Positions 16,711 through 26,287 of a stretch of 44,251 nt of DNA are shown piece after piece. The stretch lies in contig CAJXUN010000036.1 in assembly GCA_913061475.1 (NCBI GenBank), positions 1 through 44,251 on the forward strand. Reading direction: 5' to 3'. This DNA is from an uncultured Colwellia sp. Its GTDB lineage: Bacteria > Pseudomonadota > Gammaproteobacteria > Enterobacterales > Alteromonadaceae. The number at the start of each line of letters is the position of its first letter. The first letter of the stretch is position 1. Under the pieces are notes generated by a model. It was not told where the DNA came from. It worked only from the letters and a program-made list of their open reading frames with translations, and did no database searches. The position numbers and the translations under genes were made by a program.

Positions 16711-18123
16711 ATGATAAAATCATCTATCGAAGATAGTCATATTTTTGTATTAAGTACTAACGTTAAAAATAAAGTCAAAACCGCTAAAAAGCCTTTTATA
16801 AGCATTTTATTTACCTTTGCTGTATTCAATTGTTCAGTGATGGCAAGTGAAAAAAATCTCGACTCAAGTCATAAGCACCAAGCATCGACAACTAACAAAA
16901 CCGTAATACTGAAAACAAAGAGTGTCGTCGAAAATAATACCCTTAAAGGCAGCATTGCTGAAAATAAACCTACAGAAAGTGCTCATCATCATGCTAGCGA
17001 GGCAAGACATCAAGGCGATGACAGTCAAGCTGTTGTAGAAAGTAAAGGCGCAGATACTCACGCAGCAAGTAAGTCAGGAACCAGCGAAGAAGTCCATGAC
17101 GGGGGCGTCAGTTTCAGCCCTGAAAAAATGGCGATTGCCGGTATTGAAGTCGCTCCTGTTGTGCCACAAATTTTCGCTCATAATTTGTATGCGCCGGGTG
17201 AAATCAAAGCCAATGGTTATAAAAGTTATATGGTTTCACCACGCACTGAGTCAGTGATTGTTGCTCGACATGCAACGTTGGGGCAGCATGTGGAAAAAGG
17301 TGATGCATTGGTGACACTTTTTAGTGAATCGGTGGCAGAGGCACAGGCGAATTATCGCGTCGCATACAATGATTGGCAACGAAATAAAAAGCTCGGTAAA
17401 GCAACGGTCAGTGAAAGTCAGTTATTACGCTCTCAAACAGATTATGTTTCTACATATAGCCGCTTAAAAGCCTTTGGTTTAAACGAGAGCGCAATTGCTG
17501 AAGTGGCTGCAGACCATTCATCGAATGCTCATTTAGGAGAATTGGGCGAATACACCTTAATTGCCCAACGTGAAGGTGTGGTGCTCAGTGATGATTTTTC
17601 ACAAGGTCAGCGAGTTTCAGCAGGTGACGCTATTATGGTACTGGCTGACGAAAGTGAACTTTGGGTAGAAGCACGTGTATCGCCTAATAAGCAATTACGT
17701 TTGCCTAAAGGTACGCAAGCGCTACTTGAATTTAGTGAAGAGTCATTTGCAGCCACCGTTATTCAAGAATCTCATACTATCGATCCCAAAACGCGTACCC
17801 GTATTGTTCGGTTAGCGGTAGAAAATATTAATGATCGCTTACATCCCGGTATGTTCGTCAATGTTAAGTTTAGTTTCAATACTGCAAAAAAAGTGATGGC
17901 AGTACCTGAGTCAGCACTGATGCGTTCTAGTGACGGTGATTGGATGGTATTTATTGAAGTTAATGCTGGTGAATTCGCAGCAATAGAAGTTGAATTAGGG
18001 CGTTCATTAGGCGCTTATCGAGAAATTATCGGACTGGCTCCACAAACACGAATAGTCACTAAGGGTGCGTTCTTTGTTGCTTCAGAAATTGCAAAGGCTG
18101 GCTTTGATCCGCATGGCCATTAA
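16711..18123 (+). CDS. Heavy-metal efflux RND periplasmic adaptor, CzcB-like
   Basis: A 470-residue membrane fusion protein. The N-terminus has a hydrophobic export segment (about residues 28-45), then a long His-rich, low-complexity periplasmic stretch (roughly 50-130, including HHHASEARHQ) that may gather metal. The usual HlyD elements follow: a lipoyl half-motif and hairpin around 185-240, then the beta-barrel, where DPKTRTRIVRL is typical of CzcB/CusB adaptors. It joins the inner-membrane pump to an outer-membrane channel. It is 51 bases upstream of the pump gene with no terminator between. Confidence 0.92.
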   Translation: MIKSSIEDSHIFVLSTNVKNKVKTAKKPFISILFTFAVFNCSVMASEKNLDSSHKHQASTTNKTVILKTKSVVENNTLKGSIAENKPTESAHHHASEARHQGDDSQAVVESKGADTHAASKSGTSEEVHDGGVSFSPEKMAIAGIEVAPVVPQIFAHNLYAPGEIKANGYKSYMVSPRTESVIVARHATLGQHVEKGDALVTLFSESVAEAQANYRVAYNDWQRNKKLGKATVSESQLLRSQTDYVSTYSRLKAFGLNESAIAEVAADHSSNAHLGELGEYTLIAQREGVVLSDDFSQGQRVSAGDAIMVLADESELWVEARVSPNKQLRLPKGTQALLEFSEESFAATVIQESHTIDPKTRTRIVRLAVENINDRLHPGMFVNVKFSFNTAKKVMAVPESALMRSSDGDWMVFIEVNAGEFAAIEVELGRSLGAYREIIGLAPQTRIVTKGAFFVASEIAKAGFDPHGH

Positions 18124-18174
18124 TCCTTCATTAATAGAAATGGCCAATAGCGAAAGTCATAGGAGCAGAAACAG

Positions 18175-21100
18175 ATGTTTAATAAATTAATAGATTTCTC
18201 TGTCAATAATCGCCTGCTGGTGATCTTGATGTTAGTGGCAACACTCGTTGGTTCAGTGTTTATTATTCCAAAACTTAATTTGGATGCTTTTCCGGATGTC
18301 ACCAACGTACAAGTGGCGGTAAATACCGAAGCACCCGGTTTAGCAGCTGAAGAAATAGAACAATTAATTACCTATCCAATAGAAGCGGTAATGTACGGCA
18401 TGCCTGATGTTGAGCAAGTTCGTTCAATTTCAAAAACCGGTTTATCAGGTGTTACTGTGGTGTTCAAAGAAGGTACAGACATTTACTTTGCTCGCCAATT
18501 AGTTTTTGAACGCTTACAAGCTGCCAAAGAGCTTATTCCCGCAGGCGTTGGCACGCCTGAAATGGGCCCGAATACTTCAGGTTTAGGACAAGTTTTTCAG
18601 TACTTATTAATTGCTGATGAAGATGCTGGTTATGATGCGATGGCACTGCGTAGCCTTAATGATTGGCTAGTGAAGCTGTTACTGATGCCTGTTGATGGCG
18701 TTACCGATGTGCTGTCGTTTGGCGGTGATGTTCGTCAATACCAAGTCAATATAGAGCCGAGTAAATTGTTATCTTACGAATTAAGCCAAGCAGATATTGT
18801 TGATGCTTTAGACAACAACAATAGTAATGTTGGTGGCTGGTACATGAACCGAGGCGAAGAACAGCTGGTTATTCGAGGTACTGGTTGGTTTAGTGGTGGT
18901 GAAGCCGGTATTACTGATATTTCGCAAGTACCAGTGAAAATAGTTGATGGTACGGTTATTACGGTTGCTGATGTTGCAACGGTTGAGCTGGGTAGTGAAA
19001 TTCGTCAAGGTGCAGTAACCATGACACGCCGTACCGAAACGGGTGAAATGGAGAGCTTAGGTGAAGTGGTTTCCGGCATCGTACTCAAACGCATGGGCGC
19101 TAATACCAAAGCTACCATTGACGGCATTAATGCTCGGCTACCTTTAATCGAACAAGCATTACCAAAAGGTGTACGTTTTGAACCTTTTTACGACCAATCT
19201 GACTTAATTGTTAAAGCGGTTAATACGGTTGTTGATTCGTTAATTCTTGCTTTTATCTTTATTGCTATTGTTTTAGCGCTATTTTTGATGAACTTGCGCG
19301 CAACGTTCTTAGTGCTAATCTCTATTCCTATTTCTATCGCGATTACCTTGATGATTATGTCCTACTTCGGCTTATCAGCGAATTTAATGTCATTGGGGGG
19401 GATTGCCGTTGCTATTGGTATGCTGGTTGATGGCTCTGTGGTGATGGTTGAGAATATGTTTAAGCACCTTAATCGCCTTAATGAAAGACATAAGCCAAGT
19501 GCTATCGATAACAATGAAGGCGATAGCGTAGGGCATGTTCAAACCCCACACCATGTTGCAAATGATGACACAGGTATTGCGCTAAGTTTAAAGCAAGCGG
19601 GTAAGGAAGTTGCTCGTCCGGTGTTTTTTGCTGCCGCGATTATTCTCGTGGTGTTTATGCCCTTATTTAGCTTTGAAGGTGTCGAAGCTAAGCTGTTCCA
19701 ACCGATGGCAATTAGTATTATTTTAGCGGTAATTTCTGCCATATTTGTTGCCTTAATTGTCGTACCAGCAATGGCTAGTTACTTATTTACTCAAGGTGTT
19801 AAAGAACGCGAAAGTATTGTGTTACGTCCGTTGGATAAGTGGTATCGCAAAGCTTTAGCGATGGCAATGGTGCGCACTAAAATAGTTATTGCATCATCAA
19901 TAATATTACTTATTGCTGCGGTTGCTTTGCTACCACAAATTGGCACCGAATTTGTACCCGAGCTTGAAGAGGGCACCATTAACCTGCGTGCAACTTTAGC
20001 GCCTTCGTCTAGTTTAGCAACTGCCTTGCACGTAGCGCCAATTTTAGAAGAAAAGCTAATGGCATTTCCAGAAGTTGAATATACCTTAAGTCGTATGGGA
20101 CGAGCAGAAGTTGGTGGTGATCCTGAGCCGGTTAATAACATCGAAATTTATATAGGTTTAAAGCCGGTTAGCGAATGGACGAGTGCAAAAAATCGTTATG
20201 AATTACAGCGTTTGATGGCAATTGAATTAGAGCAGTTCCCTGGTTTGTTACTGAACTTCTCACAACCCATTGCCACCCGTGTTGATGAATTACTTTCAGG
20301 TGTTAAAGCACAATTAGCGATTAAATTATTTGGTCCTGATTTAGCGACCTTAGCTGCAAAGGGACAGGAAATAGCAGCCGCGATAAAAGCGGTTGAAGGT
20401 GCTCGTGATGTTGCCATGGAACAAATTGTTGGTGAAGCGCAATTAGTAATCAAACCCAATCGAGCGCAACTTTCACGCTATGGTTTTTCGGTTGGCGATG
20501 TTATGAGCCTAGTTAAAGATGGCATTGGCGGCACAACAGCGGGGCAAGTGATTGACGGTAATGAGCGTTATGATATATATGTTCGCCTGCAAGAGAAAAG
20601 TCGTAATAACCGTGAAGTTATCGCAGAACTGCGCTTGCAGTCGCCAACCGGTGCTTGGGTGCGTTTAGGTGATATTGCTGATATTTCAGTAGCGTCAGGT
20701 CCGCCACAAGTTCGCCGTGATGATGTGCAACGTCGAGTGGTCATTCAAGCCAACGTGCAAGGTCGTGATATGGGCAGTGTTGTTGCCGATATCCGCCGTA
20801 TTATTGCTGCAAATGTCGATTTACCTGCGGGTTATTCAGTGGCTATTGGTGGTCAATTTGAAAACCAACAACGTGCCCAAGCGCGCTTAGCAATTGTTAT
20901 ACCTGTGTCATTAGGTTTGATTGCGCTATTGTTGTACTTTGCTTTTGGTTCAACGGGTCAAGCAATGTTGATATTAGTGAATGTACCATTAGCGGTTATT
21001 GGTGGTATATTTTCACTTTATATTTCTGGCCAGTACTTGTCGGTGCCTAGCTCTGTTGGTTTTATCACCTTATTTGGTGTCGCGGTGCTAAATGGTGTGG

Positions 21101-21390
21101 TGATGGTAGAAAGTATTAACCAACGAATACAAGATGGCTTAGCAATATCTGTGGCGGTATTTGAAGGAGCAACATCGCGTTTACGTCCGGTATTAATGAC
21201 CGCCATTACTTCAGCGTTGGGCTTAATTCCTATGTTAATGTCAAATGGTGTTGGTGCAGAAATTCAACGACCATTAGCCAGTGTTATTGTTGGAGGTTTG
21301 GTCACATCTACCTTGTTAACTTTGTTTGTTTTACCGATATTGTTTAGCTGGTTTTCTAAAGCAAAAATTGCTCAGTTAACACGTCGGTAA
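18175..21390 (+). CDS. Heavy-metal efflux RND pump, CzcA-like
   Basis: A 1071-residue inner-membrane proton/metal antiporter of the HME-RND family with full-length architecture: twelve membrane helices and two large periplasmic loops. DAFPDVTNVQV near the start is diagnostic. In transmembrane helix 4 the motif is AIG-x3-DG (413-420) with E426-N427: the proton-relay D419 and E426 are present, but the extra aspartate of CzcA (DFG) is Ala, as in CusA. Against a copper pump, the CusA methionine in RIDM is Glu here (RVDELLSG). I infer zinc, cobalt or cadmium as substrate with moderate confidence. No outer-membrane channel gene (czcC) is present. A strong terminator follows. Confidence 0.93.
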   Translation: MFNKLIDFSVNNRLLVILMLVATLVGSVFIIPKLNLDAFPDVTNVQVAVNTEAPGLAAEEIEQLITYPIEAVMYGMPDVEQVRSISKTGLSGVTVVFKEGTDIYFARQLVFERLQAAKELIPAGVGTPEMGPNTSGLGQVFQYLLIADEDAGYDAMALRSLNDWLVKLLLMPVDGVTDVLSFGGDVRQYQVNIEPSKLLSYELSQADIVDALDNNNSNVGGWYMNRGEEQLVIRGTGWFSGGEAGITDISQVPVKIVDGTVITVADVATVELGSEIRQGAVTMTRRTETGEMESLGEVVSGIVLKRMGANTKATIDGINARLPLIEQALPKGVRFEPFYDQSDLIVKAVNTVVDSLILAFIFIAIVLALFLMNLRATFLVLISIPISIAITLMIMSYFGLSANLMSLGGIAVAIGMLVDGSVVMVENMFKHLNRLNERHKPSAIDNNEGDSVGHVQTPHHVANDDTGIALSLKQAGKEVARPVFFAAAIILVVFMPLFSFEGVEAKLFQPMAISIILAVISAIFVALIVVPAMASYLFTQGVKERESIVLRPLDKWYRKALAMAMVRTKIVIASSIILLIAAVALLPQIGTEFVPELEEGTINLRATLAPSSSLATALHVAPILEEKLMAFPEVEYTLSRMGRAEVGGDPEPVNNIEIYIGLKPVSEWTSAKNRYELQRLMAIELEQFPGLLLNFSQPIATRVDELLSGVKAQLAIKLFGPDLATLAAKGQEIAAAIKAVEGARDVAMEQIVGEAQLVIKPNRAQLSRYGFSVGDVMSLVKDGIGGTTAGQVIDGNERYDIYVRLQEKSRNNREVIAELRLQSPTGAWVRLGDIADISVASGPPQVRRDDVQRRVVIQANVQGRDMGSVVADIRRIIAANVDLPAGYSVAIGGQFENQQRAQARLAIVIPVSLGLIALLLYFAFGSTGQAMLILVNVPLAVIGGIFSLYISGQYLSVPSSVGFITLFGVAVLNGVVMVESINQRIQDGLAISVAVFEGATSRLRPVLMTAITSALGLIPMLMSNGVGAEIQRPLASVIVGGLVTSTLLTLFVLPILFSWFSKAKIAQLTRR

Positions 21391-21428
21391 TTGATATAAG
21401 ATTACGCTTAAATGTTGTGGAAACTGTT

Positions 21429-21476
21429 CAGAAGTATTAGATTTAATATGTGCTAATATTTCTGGCTGTTTTTTTT
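21429..21476 (+). terminator. Terminator after the RND pump gene
   Basis: CAGAAGTATTAG (21429-21440) pairs with CTAATATTTCTG (21453-21464), 12 bp with one G-T pair, followed by a run of eight T. Confidence 0.85.
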
Positions 21477-21523
21477 ATTTTTATCGCTATATCAAGGTTT
21501 AATATTTAATAAGTGAGGTAACA

Positions 21524-22480
21524 GTGTCATCTTCCTATCCCAATAAATCTAATCAGCGCCATGAACAAAAGCACTCCAGTACTCACCTTCATTCACACCA
21601 CCATCCCCACAGTCATTCACATACCCATAATGGCAAATTAACCTTTGCTGTGGTGATTAATCTTTTATTAACCATAGTGCAGGTTGTCGGCGGTGTTTTA
21701 TCCGGTAGCTTATCGCTAATTGCCGATGCGTTGCATAACCTTAGCGATGCAGGTGCTATCGTTATCGCGATATTTGCACGTAAAATTTCTGCTAAAAAAG
21801 CTAATGAAAGTATGACTTTTGGCTACCAACGAGCTGAAATCATCGGCACGTTAATTAATAGTTTTACGTTAATTATTGTCGGTTTATACCTCATTTATCA
21901 GGCGATTAGTAAATATTTTAACCCGACAGAAATTGATGGCTGGATAGTTATTTGGATAGCCAGTGTCGCGTTAGTGGTGGATATAGCTACCGCTATTTTG
22001 ACCTATATGTCAGGCGCGAAAACGAGTATGAATTTAAGGGCAGCGTTTATTCATAATGTTTCGGATGCCATGGCATCGGTGGCGGTGATCATTGCCGGTA
22101 TTCTCATTACCTTATACCAGTGGTATTTTGTTGACGTGATCGCCACCATACTTATCTCAGTTTATGTTCTTTACCATGGCGGCTTACTGTCAATGCAAAG
22201 TATCAATATTTTGATGCAAGCGGTACCACAAGATTGTGATGTTAGTACAATAAAAAATGATATTGAAAATATTGCAGGTGTCATAGAGGCGATTGATATT
22301 CACGTTTGGCAGTTAGATGAACATAAATTATTTTTAGATTGTAAGTTAATCATTAAACAGCAAACTCAGTCACTCGAAATTGCCATGATTAAAACAATGC
22401 TAAAAGAAAAATATGCCATCACGCATTCCACCCTAGAAGTTTTGCCATCAGGTCAAAATATTGAAGAAAAGTGTTACTAG
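21524..22480 (+). CDS. Cation diffusion facilitator (CzcD/ZitB-type zinc transporter)
   Basis: A 318-residue inner-membrane Zn2+/H+ exporter with six membrane helices. The two HxxxD metal sites typical of zinc-type CDFs are H71-D75 (HNLSD) and H177-D181 (HNVSD). Residues 13-35 are a dense His tail (HLHSHHHPHSHSHTH), a cytoplasmic metal buffer in this family. The start is GTG 21524 with GAGG just upstream. It lies 130 bases after the pump gene, beyond a terminator, so it has its own promoter or depends on read-through. Together they remove metal from cytoplasm to periplasm and then out of the cell. Confidence 0.93.
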   Translation: MSSSYPNKSNQRHEQKHSSTHLHSHHHPHSHSHTHNGKLTFAVVINLLLTIVQVVGGVLSGSLSLIADALHNLSDAGAIVIAIFARKISAKKANESMTFGYQRAEIIGTLINSFTLIIVGLYLIYQAISKYFNPTEIDGWIVIWIASVALVVDIATAILTYMSGAKTSMNLRAAFIHNVSDAMASVAVIIAGILITLYQWYFVDVIATILISVYVLYHGGLLSMQSINILMQAVPQDCDVSTIKNDIENIAGVIEAIDIHVWQLDEHKLFLDCKLIIKQQTQSLEIAMIKTMLKEKYAITHSTLEVLPSGQNIEEKCY

Positions 22481-22585
22481 CAGCGCTTTTTGTGATCAAG
22501 AGCAATCAGCTTCGTTAAATATTGCGGTGTAGAGTCATGGTTTATAAATAATTAACATCGCCCCAAATCAATAAGGATAAATCAT

Positions 22586-24025
22586 ATGAGTGTTGAACAA
22601 GCCATTGCCAGCATTAACAATGTACTTTGGGGAGAAGGACAAGTACTGATTTATGTGTTGTTATTTGCCGGTTTTTGGTTTTCTTATAAACTAAAGTTTG
22701 TGCAAATTCTCAATTTTCGTCACATGTTTTCTGTGTTAAAAAATAGCGGTAAGTTGGATGGAGATAGTAGCGATAGCTCAGGTATTAGTTCACTGCAAGC
22801 ACTCTTTATTGGTTTGTCAGCACGAGTAGGCACCGGTAATTTGGCGGGTGTTGCTGTTGCAATATCGCTAGGTGGTAGCGGGGCAATATTTTGGATGTGG
22901 GTTATCGCCTTGTTAGGTATGGCAACAGGGTTTGCGGAAAGTATTTTAGGGCAACTTTATAAAGTCAGCGATGATCACAACGAATATCGTGGCGGCCCAG
23001 CCTACTATATTCAAAAAGGTCTGAATCAACGTTGGTTAGCTATTTTATTCTCGCTATGCTTGTTTTTGGGCTATGGTTTTAGTTTTAGCGCCATGCAGGC
23101 CAATACTATCGCAGACTCTTTAAATCATGCCTTTAGTATTCCAACTATGTATTCTGGTGCGGTTATTACCCTCTTTGCTGGCGCGATTGTGCTTGGCGGG
23201 CTAAAGCGTATCGCACGCTTTGCGGAATTAATTGTCCCTTTTATGGGCATAGCCTTCATTCTTGTTGCTGTCACTATTACCGTGATGAATATTAGTGCCG
23301 TTCCCGCCATGCTTTACGATATTATTACCTCAGCTTTTGGACTGCAAGAAGCCGGCGCAGGCATGTTAGGTGCCGCGATTAAAAATGGTATTCAACGAGG
23401 TTTATATTCTAATGAAGCAGGTGCTGGTAGCGTGCCACATGCTGCAGCGAGTGCAAGGCCAGTGCCTAACCACCCGGTTACACAAGGTTATGTACAGATG
23501 TTAGGCGTATTTTTAGACACTATGGTGTTATGTACTTGTACTGCCGTTATTATTCTACTAGCTGATGTTAATATCAGTGGTGAAATGGAAGGTATTCGTT
23601 TAACCCAGAGCGCTATTACTCAACACTTGGGGGAGAATGGTGTTTATTTTGTCTCAGCAGCCATTAGCTTATTTGCTTTTACATCTGTTGTCGCTAATTA
23701 CGCTTATGCCGAAAGTAATCTGCACTTTTTTAAGCTCGATAATAAAATTGGCCGGACAATATACACCTTGATGTACTTGGCAATGGTGTTTTGGGGGGCG
23801 AGTGCAAGTTTAACGCAAGTGTGGAGCATGGCCGATGTTGCGCTAGGGCTAATGACCTTGGTTAATGTTGTGGCCATTGTGCAGCTAACACCGACGATTG
23901 TCGCGTTAACAAAAGATTATAATACTAAACGTAAAATTGAAAATGTCACTCACGCTGATATGGAATTTAAGGCAGCAGATATCAAAATTCAAGGCAGCGT
24001 AGAAGCCAACATTTGGCATAAATAA
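22586..24025 (+). CDS. Alanine/glycine:cation symporter (AGCS family)
   Basis: A 479-residue inner-membrane Na+-driven transporter for alanine or glycine. Family signatures are ARVGTGNLAGVA, GGPAYYIQKGL, GGLKRIARFAE and the well-conserved GLYSNEAGAGSVPHAAA. About ten or eleven membrane helices are present, with a cytoplasmic tail of roughly 35 residues. AAGGAT precedes ATG 22586. It has its own terminator. The 105-base leader shows no glycine riboswitch. Confidence 0.95.
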   Translation: MSVEQAIASINNVLWGEGQVLIYVLLFAGFWFSYKLKFVQILNFRHMFSVLKNSGKLDGDSSDSSGISSLQALFIGLSARVGTGNLAGVAVAISLGGSGAIFWMWVIALLGMATGFAESILGQLYKVSDDHNEYRGGPAYYIQKGLNQRWLAILFSLCLFLGYGFSFSAMQANTIADSLNHAFSIPTMYSGAVITLFAGAIVLGGLKRIARFAELIVPFMGIAFILVAVTITVMNISAVPAMLYDIITSAFGLQEAGAGMLGAAIKNGIQRGLYSNEAGAGSVPHAAASARPVPNHPVTQGYVQMLGVFLDTMVLCTCTAVIILLADVNISGEMEGIRLTQSAITQHLGENGVYFVSAAISLFAFTSVVANYAYAESNLHFFKLDNKIGRTIYTLMYLAMVFWGASASLTQVWSMADVALGLMTLVNVVAIVQLTPTIVALTKDYNTKRKIENVTHADMEFKAADIKIQGSVEANIWHK

Positions 24026-24065
24026 CTTAAGCCTATATTACAAAATAATTTCACGATCAACTTTA

Positions 24066-24112
24066 ACCCTAGCTTTTAGCATAACGGCTAATTACTAGGG
24101 TGAATTTTTTTT
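24066..24112 (+). terminator. Terminator of the AGCS gene
   Basis: Nested stems ACCCTAG/CTAGGGT (24066-24072 with 24095-24101) and TTAGC/GCTAA (24076-24080 with 24087-24091), followed by a T-run to 24112. Confidence 0.85.
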
Positions 24113-24153
24113 ATAAGGTTAAAAAAACGTGGGATGCAAGTTAGTGAATATAG

Positions 24154-24167
24154 TTGATTTACATCAA
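24154..24167 (+). promoter_or_regulatory. Perfect FNR box of the chemoreceptor promoter
   Basis: TTGAT-TTAC-ATCAA matches the FNR consensus TTGAT-N4-ATCAA at all ten positions. A -10-like TAAAAT at 24190-24195, preceded by TGG (extended -10 type), would put the box centre about 41.5 bases before the transcription start near 24202, the classic activating (class II) FNR spacing. The leader to the GTG start would be about 104 bases. Confidence 0.7.
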
Positions 24168-24189
24168 AAACTGAATCATAGGGAAATGG

Positions 24190-24195
24190 TAAAAT
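24190..24195 (+). promoter_or_regulatory. -10 element of the FNR-type promoter
   Basis: TAAAAT, five of six matches to TATAAT, with an upstream TG. Its position is what an FNR-activated promoter with the box at 24154-24167 would need. Confidence 0.55.
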
Positions 24196-24305
24196 TTTTT
24201 AACTTGTTAGCAAAAATTTACATTTTCACCGCCTTAGTTTTCCGCCTTGGTGTAAATTACCCTCGCTATAGTTTTAATTACGCTTATGATAAGGATGGAT
24301 AAGTA

Positions 24306-26285
24306 GTGAAATTTTCTGATATCTCATTTAAAAATAAAATATTTTTATTGTTAGCATTACCCCTCATCGGCTTTGTCTGGCTTAGTATTTCAACCATCAA
24401 AGATAACTATAGCGTTAATAACGAGATGAATGCTCTCTCCCAACTAACTCGACTTTCTATTACCTACAGCGAATTAGTGCATGAATTGCAAAAAGAGCGG
24501 GGAGCGACAGCAGGTTTTTTAGGCTCTGCAGGGAAAAATTTCATTAGCGAATTAAATAAACAACATATTGCTACCGACCTTAAAAAGCATTCGGGTCGCG
24601 ACTTTCTCGCCATGAATAGTTTTAAGCAACCGCAGATCATCAAACTCAATCAGGATGTTGTTACTGAACTAGAAAAGTTACAGGTAATAAGATCACAAGT
24701 TAAACGATTAGAAATCAACATCACGAAAGCAATCGAGTATTACACCAACCTTAACGCTAAGTTACTTGCTGTTTCTACCTTGATTGCCGACCTCAGTAAC
24801 GATGCCAACTTAACAAAGCAAACTATTGCTTATTATAATTTTCTTCAAGGTAAAGAACGCGCTGGTATTGAACGTGCTGTTTTGAGCAATGTGTTTGCAT
24901 TAGATGAATTTAAAGGTGGTATGTTTGTAAAATTTATCACTCTAAATACACAGCAAAGTACCTATTTAGCAAGTTTTTTAACTTTGACGACGCAAGAAAA
25001 TATTAGCTTTTATCAAGATCAAATGATTCACCCGGCGGTAACTGAGGTGGCAAAACTACGCACATTAGCGGAAAGTAAAACCGCTGGATTTAATGTTGAT
25101 GCCGTGTACTGGTTTCAGCAAGCAACGCTTAGAATTGGCCAGTTAAAAAATGTTGAAAATCAAATAGCCGCGAGTTTGCTGAAATTTACTGAAAATACTT
25201 ATAACGAGAGCTTTAATACGCTAGTTATAGATGTGGTGTTTACCTTAATTGTATTGCTCTTGGTTATTGCTATTGTCGTAGTCTCTATTAGAGACTTAAC
25301 TTCGAGGGTAAATGAATTAACACAAGTGATGGCATTGGTTAGGGACGAAAATGACTTAACCGTGCGGACAAAGTTAGGTGGAAAAAGTGAGTTAGGGCTA
25401 ATTTCTGATGGATTAAACCTTACTTTAGCGCAATTTGCCAACACCATTAATGAGATTTCACATTCCAGTTTGACGTTATCTGCCGCCGCCGAAGAAACCT
25501 CGACAACCTGTGAATACAATGCACGAACATTAGCTGAGCAACAAGATGGCATTGGAGCGATTGCGGCGGCAGTAGAAGAGCTATCCGCCACGGTAAAAGA
25601 AGTGGCAAACAATACTCAAGTTACCGCTGACTATGCAAAAGACGCCGATAGCCAAGCAAAAAATGGCCTTAGTGTTGTGCAGTTATCCTACCAATCGATT
25701 GAAGTACTATCTAAAGAAATTGACAGTTTAGCTCAACAAATTAATAGCTTACACGAAAGTAGTGGCAATATTACTAAGGTGGTTGACGTTATTAAGTCAG
25801 TTGCTGAACAGACAAATTTATTAGCATTAAATGCCGCTATTGAAGCAGCTCGTGCAGGGGAGCAAGGGCGAGGTTTTGCTGTTGTTGCTGATGAGGTTAG
25901 AACTTTGGCTCAGCGTACTCAACAATCTACTGCTGAAATTGAATCTTTTATTGGTTCTTTACAAGCTGATGCTAATGCCGCCCATAGAGTGATTGAGAAC
26001 AGTCAAGAAAAAGCCAGTATAGCGGTAGAAAACTCAAAAAATGTTGAACATACTTTGCAAGATATAACCAATGCGATTAGTGATATTTTTTCGATGACAG
26101 AGCAAGTAGCAACTGCCATAGAAGAGCAATCTGTGGTGACACAAGATGTAGCTCAAAATATTGTGATCATAGAGCAAAACTCAACCGAAACCGCAGCGGG
26201 TGCAGCACAAATTGCAGCTACAGCCAAAGAACAGGCTTATCTCGCAACATCAATGCAGGACTTAGCAAGCCGGTTTCGTGTTTAG
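24306..26285 (+). CDS. Methyl-accepting chemotaxis protein with NIT (nitrate/nitrite-type) sensor
   Basis: A 659-residue chemoreceptor: membrane helix at 13-30, a large periplasmic NIT domain (about 45-300, with the diagnostic [13 protein letters not shown] at 60-72 and a second [12 protein letters not shown] at 182-193), membrane helix 307-327, HAMP to about 380, then the signalling domain. The highly conserved tip is present ([30 protein letters not shown]). NIT domains are thought to sense nitrate or nitrite. It lacks the C-terminal CheR/CheB docking pentapeptide, ending ASRFRV. The start is GTG 24306 with AAGGA ten bases before. The perfect FNR box upstream suggests induction at low oxygen. 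The c-di-GMP phosphodiesterase gene begins two bases after its stop. Confidence 0.93.
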   Translation: MKFSDISFKNKIFLLLALPLIGFVWLSISTIKDNYSVNNEMNALSQLTRLSITYSELVHELQKERGATAGFLGSAGKNFISELNKQHIATDLKKHSGRDFLAMNSFKQPQIIKLNQDVVTELEKLQVIRSQVKRLEINITKAIEYYTNLNAKLLAVSTLIADLSNDANLTKQTIAYYNFLQGKERAGIERAVLSNVFALDEFKGGMFVKFITLNTQQSTYLASFLTLTTQENISFYQDQMIHPAVTEVAKLRTLAESKTAGFNVDAVYWFQQATLRIGQLKNVENQIAASLLKFTENTYNESFNTLVIDVVFTLIVLLLVIAIVVVSIRDLTSRVNELTQVMALVRDENDLTVRTKLGGKSELGLISDGLNLTLAQFANTINEISHSSLTLSAAAEETSTTCEYNARTLAEQQDGIGAIAAAVEELSATVKEVANNTQVTADYAKDADSQAKNGLSVVQLSYQSIEVLSKEIDSLAQQINSLHESSGNITKVVDVIKSVAEQTNLLALNAAIEAARAGEQGRGFAVVADEVRTLAQRTQQSTAEIESFIGSLQADANAAHRVIENSQEKASIAVENSKNVEHTLQDITNAISDIFSMTEQVATAIEEQSVVTQDVAQNIVIIEQNSTETAAGAAQIAATAKEQAYLATSMQDLASRFRV

Positions 26286-26287
26286 AT

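Noticed and set aside
22481-22585. A glycine riboswitch ahead of the AGCS symporter
   Set aside because: The 105-base leader lacks the paired aptamer cores and is too short for a tandem glycine switch.
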